A stretch of 46,190 nt of DNA from Pseudomonadota bacterium (GTDB lineage Bacteria; Pseudomonadota; Gammaproteobacteria; Steroidobacterales; Steroidobacteraceae): the NCBI GenBank assembly GCA_021798335.1, contig JAJZMI010000087.1, forward strand, positions 1 to 46,190. The letters run 5' to 3'. The notes beneath the pieces were generated by a model, which was given only the letters and a program-made list of their open reading frames with translations, was not told the DNA's origin and ran no database searches. Positions 18,122 through 25,705 of this stretch are shown in pieces. The position numbers and the translations under genes are program-made. Within the stretch, counting starts at the first letter, position 1, and each line of letters begins with the position of its first letter.

Positions 18122-18358
18122 ACCATCGGACGGTGTGGCTGGCGGCCCGAGGCCCCCGCGGCGGGGTTGGGGGCGCCCGTGCGAGAGCTTGGCCGGGGAC
18201 GTGGCTGCTGACTGCTGCACGCCTGTGGCGGCTCGGGCTGGCGGGCGCCGGAGGGGCCTCGCGGTGCCCGGTGGAGCGCGCGCATCGGAGCGTTCCTCGC
18301 GATAATATCGGGCCTGGAGAGCCTGCCGAGATTGTGGTCAGTTTCCGAGGTGCCGACC
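18122..18358. other. Intergenic stretch without a gene
   Basis: Between the cardiolipin synthase gene and the stress protein. I see no coding frame of quality. An AT-rich GATAATATC at about 18301-18309 is the only promoter-like element, roughly 50 nt before the ATG at 18359. Confidence 0.4.
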
Positions 18359-19165
18359 ATGGAATCGAAATTCATTCTCGTGCTCCTGGCGTCCACCACC
18401 GGCGCAACGCAATGCCTGCGCATCGCCTCGGTGGTGGGCGAACGGCTCGGCCAGAAGCTGCGGTTTGCACACGTCGAGATCGGGCCGCGCTCGATCCTGC
18501 TGCCCTCGCAGGAGCAGCTCTCGGAGTACGAGGTTGAGCACCTGGTCGATCGCGAGCGTGCGGAGACCGAGAAGCTGAGCGGCATCGTCGCGCAGTGGAC
18601 CCAGGCCAAGGGCATTTCCGCCGAGTTCGATCTCTACAAGGGCGATGAATGGCGGGTCATGCGGCATTACCGCAAGACGGCCAGCATGGTCGTGTTGGCC
18701 GCGCCGAATTCGCAACCCATCGGGCACCGCGAGGCGCTGCGCGCGGCGCTGTTGCGCACGCGTCATCCGGTCGTAATGGTCCCACACACCTGGGAAGGCG
18801 GATTCGCCCGGCGGCTGCTGGTGGGCTGGCGGGATGTGCCCCCGCTGCGCCGCGCGCTCGACGCGTTCCGGCCGTTTCTCACCGCCGCCGAGCAGGTTGA
18901 GGTGTTGGCGGTCGATCAGGAGGACAGTGTGCTCGAGAGTGCCCGCGCCGCCCTCGGCCCCATCGCCGCCGGTACTCGCTATCGCAGTGTGGTGTCCGAG
19001 GGGCGGCGGACCGCGACCGTGCTGCTCGATGCGGCCACGGCGTTCCAGGCGGACGGGCTCCTCATGGGGGCCTTCCGCCGCGGCGAGATCCTGAACTGGT
19101 TGGTGCCGGGCACTTCGAGCCGGCTGGTCCAATCGAGTTCAGTGCCGCTGCTGATGCATCCCTGA
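18359..19165 (+). CDS. Universal stress protein family, tandem domain
   Basis: A 268-aa cytoplasmic protein. The start ATG 18359 opens directly into a USP beta strand (KFILVLLASTTGATQCL). The first half (1-145) is divergent and ends ASMVVLAAPN...HPVVMVP. The second half (about 150-268) ends with the more typical DGLLMGAFRRGEILNWLVPGTSSRL and SSVPLLMHP, matching the USP G-2X-G-9X-G(S/T) type loop (GAFRRGE ... GTSS). The ATP-binding residues are only partly kept. The role is not predictable beyond stress response. It is convergent with the TauE-type gene across a strong hairpin. Confidence 0.75.
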   Translation: MESKFILVLLASTTGATQCLRIASVVGERLGQKLRFAHVEIGPRSILLPSQEQLSEYEVEHLVDRERAETEKLSGIVAQWTQAKGISAEFDLYKGDEWRVMRHYRKTASMVVLAAPNSQPIGHREALRAALLRTRHPVVMVPHTWEGGFARRLLVGWRDVPPLRRALDAFRPFLTAAEQVEVLAVDQEDSVLESARAALGPIAAGTRYRSVVSEGRRTATVLLDAATAFQADGLLMGAFRRGEILNWLVPGTSSRLVQSSSVPLLMHP

Positions 19166-19167
19166 GG

Positions 19168-19191
19168 CGCGCGTGCAGCCCTGCACGCGCG
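19168..19191. terminator. Bidirectional hairpin between convergent genes
   Basis: CGCGCGTGCA, loop GCCC, TGCACGCGCG: a perfect 10-bp stem 2 nt after the stress-protein stop and 11 nt from the TauE-gene stop. It lacks a U tract, so it may work with Rho or as an mRNA end-protecting structure. Confidence 0.5.
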
Positions 19192-19201
19192 GGCCGCGCC
19201 G

Positions 19202-20470
19202 CTACAGCCAGCCCAGACCGCGGGCCAGCATGCTGATTGCCACCAGGAGGATCATCGGCACGAACACCTTCTTCAGGTGTACATTCGACATCCGATTGAG
19301 CGTCTTTGCGCCGAGCATCGAACCGCCGAGTACCCCGAGTGCCACCGGCGCGGCGATCAGCGGGTCGATGTCCCCACGTTGAAAGAAGATTCCGGCGGAC
19401 GCGGCCGCCGTCACACCGATCATGAAATTGCTGGTGGTGGTTGAGACCTTCATCGGCAACCGCATCGCGGTGTCCATCGCGAGCACCTTGAAAGTGCCAC
19501 TACCGATGCCGAGCAGACCGGAAATCAGTCCCGCCACGTACATCATGCCGAAGCCGATGCGCACGTGCGCGACGTGGTAGGGAATGTCCTGGTGCGTGCG
19601 GCGGTCCGAGTAAGTGCCGGGAAGTTTCAGTCCCGCGGCCCACTTGTGGTTCTGCACGTCCCGCGGCAGTTCTTCCCCGAGGCGTGCCACGAGCGGTATC
19701 GCCGAGATCAGCAGGACGATGCCGAACACGACGAACAGCACCGTATCGTTCAGCATGGATGAGATCAGGGCGCCGCAGACTGCTCCTGTGGTCGTCGCGA
19801 TCTCCAGGAACATGCCGACCCTGAGGTTGGTCATTCGATCGCGCACATAGGCCGCTGCCGCACCCGAGGAGGTGGCGATCACGGACACGATGGAGGCGCC
19901 GATCGCAGTGGCGAACGATACGTGGAAGACGAGCGTCAGGATCGGCACGATGAATACGCCGCCACCGAGCCCGGCCAGCGCGCCGACGAAGCCCGCGAAC
20001 ACGCTGCTCAACGCGATGAAGACCAGGGAGGCGAACGTGGTGTTCGGCACGTCCGTGAGGCCGGGCTTGCCCAGGTAGGGGCCGATCCCGAAGATGCTGA
20101 ACAGCAGGATGGCCAGAACGATCGCGGTGATGATGACGTAGGTGCGATCTTTCTCGATCGCAAAGGCGGCAATCGACACCGCGACGCGCAGGACCGGCGT
20201 GGCGAGCAGCACGAGCAGGCCGGCGGTGACGATTGCCACCGGCTCGATGGTCTTCAGGCCCGCGCCGACTTGCCCCAGGGTGTCGGGAAATGTCGTGTGG
20301 GGCAGCCGGCCCAGCAGGCGCAGCGCGTAGTAGTAGAGGATGCCGCCGAGTATTACTGCTACGCTCAGGAGTACGCCGCCGCGCAACACACCACTGATGA
20401 TGAGCTCTGTTTTGCGGATGAAGCTGTCATCCGGCCGGCCAGTCCTGTCGTTGATGGTGACGTTTGCCAT
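19202..20470 (-). CDS. DUF1634-TauE/SafE fusion membrane protein
   Basis: A 422-aa integral membrane protein. Residues about 22-130 hold three hydrophobic helices in the DUF1634 pattern (GVLLSVAVILGGILYYYAL, a second helix with VTAGLLVLLATPVLRVAVS, and EKDRTYVIITAIVLAILLF). Residues about 145-422 are a TauE/SafE transporter with the two Gly-rich repeats GALAGLGGGVFIVPIL and GLISGLLGIGSGTFKVLAMD. TauE proteins are putative sulfite/organosulfonate or anion exporters. DUF1634 is often a separate neighbouring gene, and here the two are joined. The substrate is unknown. Confidence 0.85.
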   Translation of the reverse strand: MANVTINDRTGRPDDSFIRKTELIISGVLRGGVLLSVAVILGGILYYYALRLLGRLPHTTFPDTLGQVGAGLKTIEPVAIVTAGLLVLLATPVLRVAVSIAAFAIEKDRTYVIITAIVLAILLFSIFGIGPYLGKPGLTDVPNTTFASLVFIALSSVFAGFVGALAGLGGGVFIVPILTLVFHVSFATAIGASIVSVIATSSGAAAAYVRDRMTNLRVGMFLEIATTTGAVCGALISSMLNDTVLFVVFGIVLLISAIPLVARLGEELPRDVQNHKWAAGLKLPGTYSDRRTHQDIPYHVAHVRIGFGMMYVAGLISGLLGIGSGTFKVLAMDTAMRLPMKVSTTTSNFMIGVTAAASAGIFFQRGDIDPLIAAPVALGVLGGSMLGAKTLNRMSNVHLKKVFVPMILLVAISMLARGLGWL

Positions 20471-20605
20471 CCGAGTGCCGGGGTGTATCTGAACTTTCCT
20501 CTACTCGAGACCGCTGCAGGGGTGAGAATCCCGGCCGCAACAGTCCCGCTCACGGGGGCGGGCGCTGCGGCGGCGACAGTCTACTGCCGCTGCGAATTTG
20601 CGACC
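20471..20605. other. Upstream region of the TauE-type gene, no gene seen
   Basis: No coding frame of quality on either strand. It lies between the minus-strand terminator at 20606-20655 and the ATG at 20470, so it should contain the transporter gene promoter, but no hexamer pair is clear. Confidence 0.4.
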
Positions 20606-20655
20606 CAAAAAAATAAAAAAAAACCTTTAGCCGCGACCTTCAGAGGTGCGCGGCT
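20606..20655 (-). terminator. Intrinsic terminator downstream of the hicA remnant
   Basis: Minus strand: AGCCGCG, a bulged C, ACCT, loop CTGA, AGGT, CGCGGCT, then AAAGG and a run of nine T, an A and seven T. It ends transcription coming from the hicA remnant and separates it from the TauE-type gene. Confidence 0.6.
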
Positions 20656-20816
20656 CACGACCGTATTTTGACAGTTCGCGCGCCGTGCGTGCAGCCCGGC
20701 TTTGGGATGTGCGTCGCTGTTTCGCGGCAGATTTCCGCAGCCTCGGATGGGGGCGGCCGCGCCCCACCCGAGCGGCATGGCGGCCGCCGCCGGCGGACAT
20801 CGGCTGACGGCGCTCG

Positions 20817-21082
20817 ATCGATCAGCCACAACCGCTTCAGCAACTCGTCCCGGTCCGTTTTCAGATGGGCTGCGACGTCGCCAAGAATCGCAGCGAGCGT
20901 GCCGACCTCGAGGGGCCATGCGCCGGAATCGTTGCGTGATGAACGGGGGCTGAATCAGCCGTCAATCGAAGATGACTGCCGCTGTGGCGTACGATGCGGT
21001 AGCCGCCGCGGCCGAGTGTTCTTGTGAGCTCATTGCCGTCCAAATTTGCTCCCGGCAAGTTTGTCGAACCTACGGTTCTCAT
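20817..21082 (-). pseudogene. hicA: Frameshifted HicA-type toxin remnant
   Basis: The minus-strand frame from ATG 21082 (GGGG..AGG upstream) reads DGNELTRTLGRGGYRIVRH then GSHLRLT and HHATIPAHGP, which is the HicA double-stranded-RNA-binding-like fold including the catalytic GSH histidine. At about 20911-20916 (GGCCCCTCGAGG) one base is missing. In the next frame the protein resumes perfectly as LEVGTLAAILGDVAAHL, then KTDRDELLKRLWL, the expected HicA C-terminus. The stop codon normally found there is also lost, and the shifted frame runs to 20655. No HicB antitoxin is visible. HicA is an mRNA interferase; this copy is inactive unless the shift is a sequencing error or is bypassed. Confidence 0.75.
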
Positions 21083-21095
21083 CCTGTCCCCGCCA

Positions 21096-21126
21096 AAACG
21101 TCGAGGCCCGCCGGTGGGCGGGCCTC
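21096..21126 (-). terminator. Terminator of tRNA-Gln
   Basis: GAGGCCCGCC, loop CACC on the minus strand, GGCGGGCCTC: a perfect 10-bp stem, followed by GACGTTTTGG. It lies 9 nt past the CCA end of the tRNA. The plus strand also shows TTTT after the stem. Confidence 0.65.
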
Positions 21127-21134
21127 TCTCGTTT

Positions 21135-21208
21135 TGGCTGGGGGACTAGGATTCGAACCTAGGTAAACGGAGTCAGAGTCCGTTGTCCTACCACTAGACG
21201 ATCCCCCA
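21135..21208 (-). tRNA. tRNA-Gln (anticodon CUG)
   Basis: Minus strand begins TGGGGGAT and ends TCCCCCA-G-CCA. The 7-bp acceptor stem TGGGGGA/TCCCCCA pairs fully. The anticodon arm is ACGGA-CTCTGAC-TCCGT, giving CUG. The T arm is CTAGG-TTCGAAT-CCTAG, and the D arm contains TAGTGGTAGGA. CCA is encoded. Confidence 0.95.
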
Positions 21209-21354
21209 AAATTCCATGCGGCACTCGTGCAGCTTTACCTCGTATTGAAGCCAGATCCGCTTTCGATCGCAAGCCACCGCCGGGGAATCAGGATTGCGGG
21301 GCTCATCCTGAGCCTCGGCCCTTCGGGCCCGGCGCCGCGCGCGGCCGAAAATCG

Positions 21355-21428
21355 TTGCCGGCGACCGGATCGAACCCGGGCAAGCGGAGTCGCAGTCCGT
21401 TGTCTTGCCCTCCGGCCCAGCCGCACAT
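21355..21428 (-). pseudogene. Degenerate tRNA-like remnant
   Basis: About 150 bp from tRNA-Gln and in the same orientation. It aligns well over the 3' half: GACAACGGACTGCGACTCCG versus GACAACGGACTCTGACTCCG in the tRNA, and GGGTTCGATCC versus AGGTTCGAATCC in the T arm. The T loop is one base short, the T stem does not pair, and no clean 7-bp acceptor or CCA is found. The apparent anticodon is GCG. It looks like a decayed tandem copy of a tRNA. Confidence 0.55.
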
Positions 21429-21505
21429 CCGGGCAGCACGCGTATCGAGCGGATCGCGCCGGGGCAGCCATTGAAACCTGCCTCGGCGAGAGCTTCAAGA
21501 CCCGG

Positions 21506-21898
21506 TCAGCGCTTGGAGTACTGGGTGCCGCGGCGTGCTTTGCGCCGGCCGACTTTCTTGCGCTCCACCTCGCGCGCGTCGCGGGTGACGAAGCCCGCGT
21601 CACGCAGCGGTTTGCGGTAAGTCTCGTCGTACTGGATCAGCGCGCGGGTGATGCCGTGGCGGATGGCGCCTGCCTGGCCCGTGATGCCACCACCGTCGAC
21701 CGTGACACTGATGTCGAATCGACCGGTGAGTTCCAGGGCCTCGAGCGGCTGGCGCACGATCATTCGTCCGGTCTCGCGGCCGAAGAATTCATCGAGCGGC
21801 CGATCGTTGACGGTGATCTGGCCCGTGCCGGAGCGCAGGTAAACGCGCGCCGTAGCGGTTTTGCGCCGACCCGTGCCGTAATTTTGCTGGACTGCCAT
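21506..21898 (-). CDS. rpsI: 30S ribosomal protein S9
   Basis: A 130-aa protein. ATG 21898 gives [21 protein letters not shown]; the track start adds a spurious 16 residues. The S9 core is clear: [45 protein letters not shown], and the C-terminal [17 protein letters not shown] whose last residues reach the P-site tRNA. It lies 91 nt after rplM on the same strand, the conserved rplM-rpsI pair. Confidence 0.97.
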   Translation of the reverse strand: MAVQQNYGTGRRKTATARVYLRSGTGQITVNDRPLDEFFGRETGRMIVRQPLEALELTGRFDISVTVDGGGITGQAGAIRHGITRALIQYDETYRKPLRDAGFVTRDAREVERKKVGRRKARRGTQYSKR

Positions 21899-21989
21899 TC
21901 GATAAACCTCAAAAGATTCCATCCCGGGAGCGTGACGTCTGCCCACTCAAACTCGAGCGGGTGCTCGTCGGGTCAGTGTCCCCGAGCCT

Positions 21990-22418
21990 TCAGATCGCAA
22001 GCGGACGCGGCTGCTGAGCCTGGTGCGGATGCTCTCCGCCGGCAAACACATGCAGCTTTCTGAACATGCGCCGACCCAGCGGGTTCTTCGGCAGCATCCC
22101 CTTGACCGCGAATTCGATCGCCCGCTCGGGGTGCTCGGCGAGCAGCTTCTCGAGCGCAATCGACTTGATGCCGCCGATGTGCCCGGTGTGGTGATAGTAG
22201 ATCTTGTCGGTGAGCTTGCGGCCGGTGACACGCACCTTGCCGGCATTGAGCACCACGATGTGGTCGCCCATGTCGACGTGGGGGCTGTAATCAGCCTTAT
22301 GCTTGCCTTTTAGGCGATGGGCGATTTGCGTCGCGAGGCGCCCGAGCGTCTTGCCGGTCGCATCGACTACGAACCAATCGCCCCGGACACTGCCGGATTT
22401 GGCGAAAACCGTCTTCAT
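21990..22418 (-). CDS. rplM: 50S ribosomal protein L13
   Basis: A 142-aa protein starting at ATG 22418 with TGAGG upstream; the track start 22448 adds ten residues. Signatures: [78 protein letters not shown]. It is first in the L13-S9 operon. L13 is an early 50S assembly protein and in E. coli autoregulates its mRNA. Confidence 0.97.
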   Translation of the reverse strand: MKTVFAKSGSVRGDWFVVDATGKTLGRLATQIAHRLKGKHKADYSPHVDMGDHIVVLNAGKVRVTGRKLTDKIYYHHTGHIGGIKSIALEKLLAEHPERAIEFAVKGMLPKNPLGRRMFRKLHVFAGGEHPHQAQQPRPLAI

Positions 22419-22567
22419 ATGAGCCTCAGCAGGGGGGCTTCGATCCAAAGAGGACCCGATTCAAAGGGCCGGCAAGTCTACTGAAGGCGCGCGCGCATTG
22501 CAAAAAGCCCATGCCGGCGGCCCGTGTCCACGCAGTCAGTTCGGCCCCCGCCGGCGCCCGAAGCTTC

Positions 22568-22573
22568 TATAAT
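22568..22573 (+). promoter_or_regulatory. Consensus -10 box of coq7
   Basis: A perfect TATAAT followed by exactly 7 nt and the coq7 ATG (22581), with no room for a ribosome site. It is the clearest of the leaderless-type starts in this window. Confidence 0.6.
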
Positions 22574-22580
22574 ACGTTCC

Positions 22581-23219
22581 ATGGAAGCTTGCCGCTCCTT
22601 CGATTCCTGGGTGGCCGCCGCCGACCGGGCGCTGCGGGCCTTGTGGGCACCCGCACATCCGGCACGACCCGTTCCGGGCGGACCTGACGCAGCAAAGTCC
22701 GAGCTGACGGCAGGCGAACGGCGGCAAGCCGCATCGCTGATGCGAGTGAACCATGCCGGCGAAATCGCCGCGCAAGCCCTCTATCATGGGCAGGCGCTCG
22801 TGGCACGCGATGATGCCACGCGGGAGATGCTGCTGAAGGCGGCCCGGGAAGAGACCGACCACCTCGCCTGGTGTTCGACCCGCCTCACCGAGCTCACCTC
22901 CCGCCCCAGCGTGCTCGATCCGTTGTGGTATGCCGGCTCGTTCGCGATCGGGGCCCTGGCCGGCTTGCTGGGTGATCGCGTGAGCCTGGGATTCGTCGTC
23001 GAGACTGAGCGGCAAGTCGAGGGGCACCTCGACGGGCACCTAGGGGCGCTGCCGCCGCATGATTATCGCAGCCGCGCCATCGTGGAACAGATGCGGGCCG
23101 ACGAGATCATGCACGGCGCGCATGCCAAGGCCGCCGGCGGCATCGACCTGCCGTCGCCGGTTCGAGCGCTGATGGGTGCGACGGCGAGAGTCATGACCAC
23201 GACCGCGCACTGGATCTGA
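22581..23219 (+). CDS. coq7: Demethoxyubiquinone hydroxylase Coq7
   Basis: A 212-aa di-iron carboxylate protein that performs the late C6 ring hydroxylation of ubiquinone synthesis, replacing UbiF. Two ExxH ligand motifs are visible: EETDH (in [11 protein letters not shown]) and EIMH (in [11 protein letters not shown]). Further ligands are in [16 protein letters not shown] and [11 protein letters not shown]. The membrane-associating segment is [21 protein letters not shown] 22581 fits family N-termini; the track start is 19 codons upstream and lies before the promoter box. Confidence 0.93.
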   Translation: MEACRSFDSWVAAADRALRALWAPAHPARPVPGGPDAAKSELTAGERRQAASLMRVNHAGEIAAQALYHGQALVARDDATREMLLKAAREETDHLAWCSTRLTELTSRPSVLDPLWYAGSFAIGALAGLLGDRVSLGFVVETERQVEGHLDGHLGALPPHDYRSRAIVEQMRADEIMHGAHAKAAGGIDLPSPVRALMGATARVMTTTAHWI

Positions 23220-23250
23220 TCACGGCGGCGGCCGTGATACCTCTGGTTTT
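23219..23250 (+). terminator. Terminator of coq7
   Basis: ATCACGGC, loop GGCG, GCCGTGAT, with the stem overlapping the coq7 stop codon, then ACCTCTGGTTTT. The T run is short and slightly distant. Confidence 0.5.
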
Positions 23251-23273
23251 CGCAGCTTCCGGTGCGGTAGCCT

Positions 23274-23291
23274 TTTACCTGACGAGGTAAA
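23274..23291 (+). promoter_or_regulatory. Palindrome upstream of the Crp/Clp-type gene
   Basis: TTTACCT-GACG-AGGTAAA, a perfect 7-bp inverted repeat 48 nt before the regulator start, in an otherwise AT-poor region. It could be an operator or part of the promoter (TTAAGTAAT follows). It does not match the TGTGA-N6-TCACA Crp site. Confidence 0.4.
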
Positions 23292-23338
23292 TTAAGTAAT
23301 CTTCTCCTGAAGCCCGTCCACACGGGGGGGAGCCGGCA

Positions 23339-24073
23339 ATGGAAGAAAACATCGTCAAGCCGCTGAGTGACATTCCGGCGATCAATCGGTTCCTCAGTTA
23401 TTGCCGCATCCGTACCGTTCCTTCGAAGACCGTCGTGATTCATGCCGGTGATCTGCCCGACGTTCTCTACTACATCATCAGCGGCTCGGTCGAAGTGATG
23501 ATCGAGGACGAGGAAGGCAATGAAATGGTTCTTGCCTACCTCAATCGGGGCCAGTTCTTCGGCGAGATGGGCCTGTTTTTCCAGGACGAGGCAACCCGCA
23601 GCGCGTGGGTGCGCACGCGTAACGCCTGTGAGCTGGCGGAGATGACCTACTCGCGCTTCCGCCAGATTGCCGCCGAGAGCCCGGGGTTGGTGTTCGAGCT
23701 TGCGACACAGCTCGCGACGCGTCTCGATCGTACCAATCGAAAGCTCGGCGACCTCGCGTTCGTGGATGTGACCGGGCGCGTCGCGCACGCCATCAATAAT
23801 CTTTGTGAAGAACCGGATGCCATGACGCACCCGGAGGGCATGCAGATCAAGGTCAGCCGGCAAGAGCTGTCCCGCCTGGTCGGCTGCTCGCGCGAGATGG
23901 CGGGCCGGGTCCTGAAGGTGCTTGAGGATCAGGGGCTGCTGCGCGCCACCGGCAAGACGATCGTGGTCTTCAATGCCCGGCCGAAGATGCGGACACGTCC
24001 GGTGGTCGTCCCGGTCAAGCAATCGGGCAAGCCGGCCCGCCCCGCGGGCTCCGGACCGCAACAGGAAGATTGA
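23339..24073 (+). CDS. crp: Crp/Clp-family global transcription regulator
   Basis: A 244-aa protein with an N-terminal cyclic-nucleotide-binding barrel (about 20-130: YYIISGSVEVMIEDEEGNEMVLAYL, GEMGLF, TRSAWVR) and a C-terminal winged helix. The recognition helix SRQELSRLVGCSREMAGRVLKVLED keeps the Arg-Glu-Arg set that reads TGTGA half-sites. Compared with E. coli CRP, the pocket Glu and Arg-Ser are kept, but the helix-C Thr-Ser pair is Thr-Asn (RTNRKLG). Xanthomonas Clp is a c-di-GMP-responsive relative, so the ligand could differ from cAMP. A basic/Pro C-terminal tail of about 25 residues extends past the normal end. GGGGGGGAG precedes ATG 23339. Confidence 0.88.
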   Translation: MEENIVKPLSDIPAINRFLSYCRIRTVPSKTVVIHAGDLPDVLYYIISGSVEVMIEDEEGNEMVLAYLNRGQFFGEMGLFFQDEATRSAWVRTRNACELAEMTYSRFRQIAAESPGLVFELATQLATRLDRTNRKLGDLAFVDVTGRVAHAINNLCEEPDAMTHPEGMQIKVSRQELSRLVGCSREMAGRVLKVLEDQGLLRATGKTIVVFNARPKMRTRPVVVPVKQSGKPARPAGSGPQQED

Positions 24074-24091
24074 GGCGCGCCGCGCGCGCCT
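24073..24091. terminator. GC hairpin between crp and rpe
   Basis: AGGCGCGC-CGC-GCGCGCCT, an 8-bp perfect stem in the 21-nt gap between convergent genes. There is no U tract. Confidence 0.35.
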
Positions 24092-24094
24092 GTC

Positions 24095-24763
24095 TCAGGC
24101 GCTGGCGATCTGTGCGCGCATGGCCCGCAGCGTCGCCGCGTAGTCGTCGCTGCCGAAGATGGCCGATCCGGCCACGAAGGTATCCGCGCCGGCTCGCGCG
24201 CAGGCCTGGATATTCTCGACCTTGATCCCGCCGTCGACTTCCAGACGTATGGCCCGGCCGCTGGACTCGATTCGCTGGCGCACCGCGTCGAGCTTGCGCA
24301 GCGCCGTGGGGATGAATCGCTGCCCCGCAAACCCCGGGTTGACGGACATGATCAGCACCAGGTCGAGCTTCTCGAGCGTGTAATCGAGCCAGTCGAGCGG
24401 CGTGCCGGGGTTGATCGCCAGTCCGGGGCGGCAGCCGTGCTCGCGGATCAGATCGATGGTGCGATCCACGTGATCGACCGCCTCGGGATGAAACGTGATG
24501 AAGCCGGCACCGGCGCGCGCGAAGTCCGGCACGATCCGCTCGACCGGACGAATCATCAAGTGGACGTCGATCGGTACTTTCGTTCCGTGTCGGTGCAGTG
24601 CCTCGCACACGAGCGGTCCGATCGTCAGATTCGGCACATAGTGATTGTCCATCACGTCGAAGTGGATCAGATCGGCGCCGGCGTCCACGACGGCATCGAC
24701 CTCCTCTGCGAGCCGCGCGAAGTCGGCCGAGAGTATGGATGGGGCGATCCACGGGGTGTTCAT
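24095..24763 (-). CDS. rpe: Ribulose-phosphate 3-epimerase
   Basis: A 222-aa TIM barrel interconverting ribulose-5-P and xylulose-5-P. Metal-ligand and phosphate motifs are intact: [39 protein letters not shown] (Ala replaces the usual second Gly), EVDGGI and GSAIF. Its ATG overlaps the purC stop (ATGA), so it is coupled to purine synthesis. Confidence 0.95.
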   Translation of the reverse strand: MNTPWIAPSILSADFARLAEEVDAVVDAGADLIHFDVMDNHYVPNLTIGPLVCEALHRHGTKVPIDVHLMIRPVERIVPDFARAGAGFITFHPEAVDHVDRTIDLIREHGCRPGLAINPGTPLDWLDYTLEKLDLVLIMSVNPGFAGQRFIPTALRKLDAVRQRIESSGRAIRLEVDGGIKVENIQACARAGADTFVAGSAIFGSDDYAATLRAMRAQIASA

Positions 24764-25656
24764 GCGGCCGGTCCGCTCAAACGGCGCAGCGCCTCATGGT
24801 ACTTCTCGCTGGTGCGCGCAATGATTTCAGGCGGGAGTTTCGGACCCGGAGCCTGTTTGTTCCAGTCGAGTGTCTCAAGGTAATCGCGCACGAACTGCTT
24901 GTCGAAACTCGGCGGGCTGGTGCCGGGCCGGTACGAATCCGCCGGCCAGAATCTCGAGGAATCGGGCGTCAGCGCCTCGTCGATCAGCGTCAGCGTGCCG
25001 TGCTCGTCGAGACCGAATTCGAACTTGGTATCGGCGATGATGATGCCGCGCCGCCGTGCATGCGCGGCGGCGAACGTGTATAGCGCGATGGCGGTATCGC
25101 GCACCTTGGCGGCAAGCGCAGCGCCGATCAGTTTCTCGGTTTCGGTGAACGAGATGTTCTGGTCGTGCTCGCCCGCGGCCGCTTTGGTCGCCGGCGTGAA
25201 GATCGGCTCCGGCAGTGCCCCCGCAAGAGGCAGGCCCGCGGGCAGGGCGGTGCCGCATACCTGCCCGGTCTTCTGGTAATCCTTCCATCCCGATCCGATG
25301 AGGTAGCCCCGCACCACGGCCTCGATCGGCAGCGGCCGCAGCCGCTTGACGATCGCGGCGCGCTCGGCGAGCAGCGCGCGCTCCTCGGGGTTGGTGACCA
25401 CCGTCTCGATCGCCCGCCCGGTGAGGTGATTCGGCACGATATGGGCCGTACGCTCGAACCAGAATTGCGAGATGCGGTTCAGAACCTGCCCCTTGCCGGG
25501 GATGGGGTCGGGCAGCACCACGTCGAAGGCCGACAGGCGATCGGTGGTGACGATCAGCAGCGCATCCGCCCCCACTGCGTAAATGTCCCGAACCTTGCCT
25601 GCGTGGACCTTCTCCAGAGCGCGCAGCGAGGTCCGGTAAACGGTTGTGGCAGCCAT
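24760..25656 (-). CDS. purC: SAICAR synthetase (large, ADE1-type)
   Basis: A 298-aa enzyme ligating aspartate to CAIR. ATG 25656 is chosen because [24 protein letters not shown] begins the domain; the track start lies 37 codons upstream inside the djlA region. Motifs: [53 protein letters not shown] and [13 protein letters not shown]. The length and [11 protein letters not shown] insert match the longer yeast-like form rather than the 240-aa E. coli form. A TATAGT box lies 7 nt before the ATG. Confidence 0.94.
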   Translation of the reverse strand: MAATTVYRTSLRALEKVHAGKVRDIYAVGADALLIVTTDRLSAFDVVLPDPIPGKGQVLNRISQFWFERTAHIVPNHLTGRAIETVVTNPEERALLAERAAIVKRLRPLPIEAVVRGYLIGSGWKDYQKTGQVCGTALPAGLPLAGALPEPIFTPATKAAAGEHDQNISFTETEKLIGAALAAKVRDTAIALYTFAAAHARRRGIIIADTKFEFGLDEHGTLTLIDEALTPDSSRFWPADSYRPGTSPPSFDKQFVRDYLETLDWNKQAPGPKLPPEIIARTSEKYHEALRRLSGPAA

Positions 25657-25663
25657 GCTTGCT

Positions 25664-25669
25664 ACTATA
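25664..25669 (-). promoter_or_regulatory. Candidate -10 box of purC-rpe
   Basis: Minus-strand TATAGT, 7 nt, then ATG 25656, again predicting a leaderless mRNA. The plus-strand complement (ACTATA) may also serve djlA. Confidence 0.5.
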
Positions 25670-25705
25670 GCAGTGCATGCACGGCCCGCACGTCCACCCT
25701 CGTCC

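Noticed and set aside
20668-21027. A 119-codon plus-strand ORF in the intergenic region
   Set aside because: Antisense to the HicA remnant, which explains the sequence better.
21282-21345. Hairpin-rich stretch GGCTCA-TCC-TGAGCC and GGCCC-TTC-GGGCC as a terminator of rpsI
   Set aside because: It lies 160 nt or more beyond the rpsI stop, past the tRNA-like remnant, and has no T run on the minus strand; more likely a repeat fragment.
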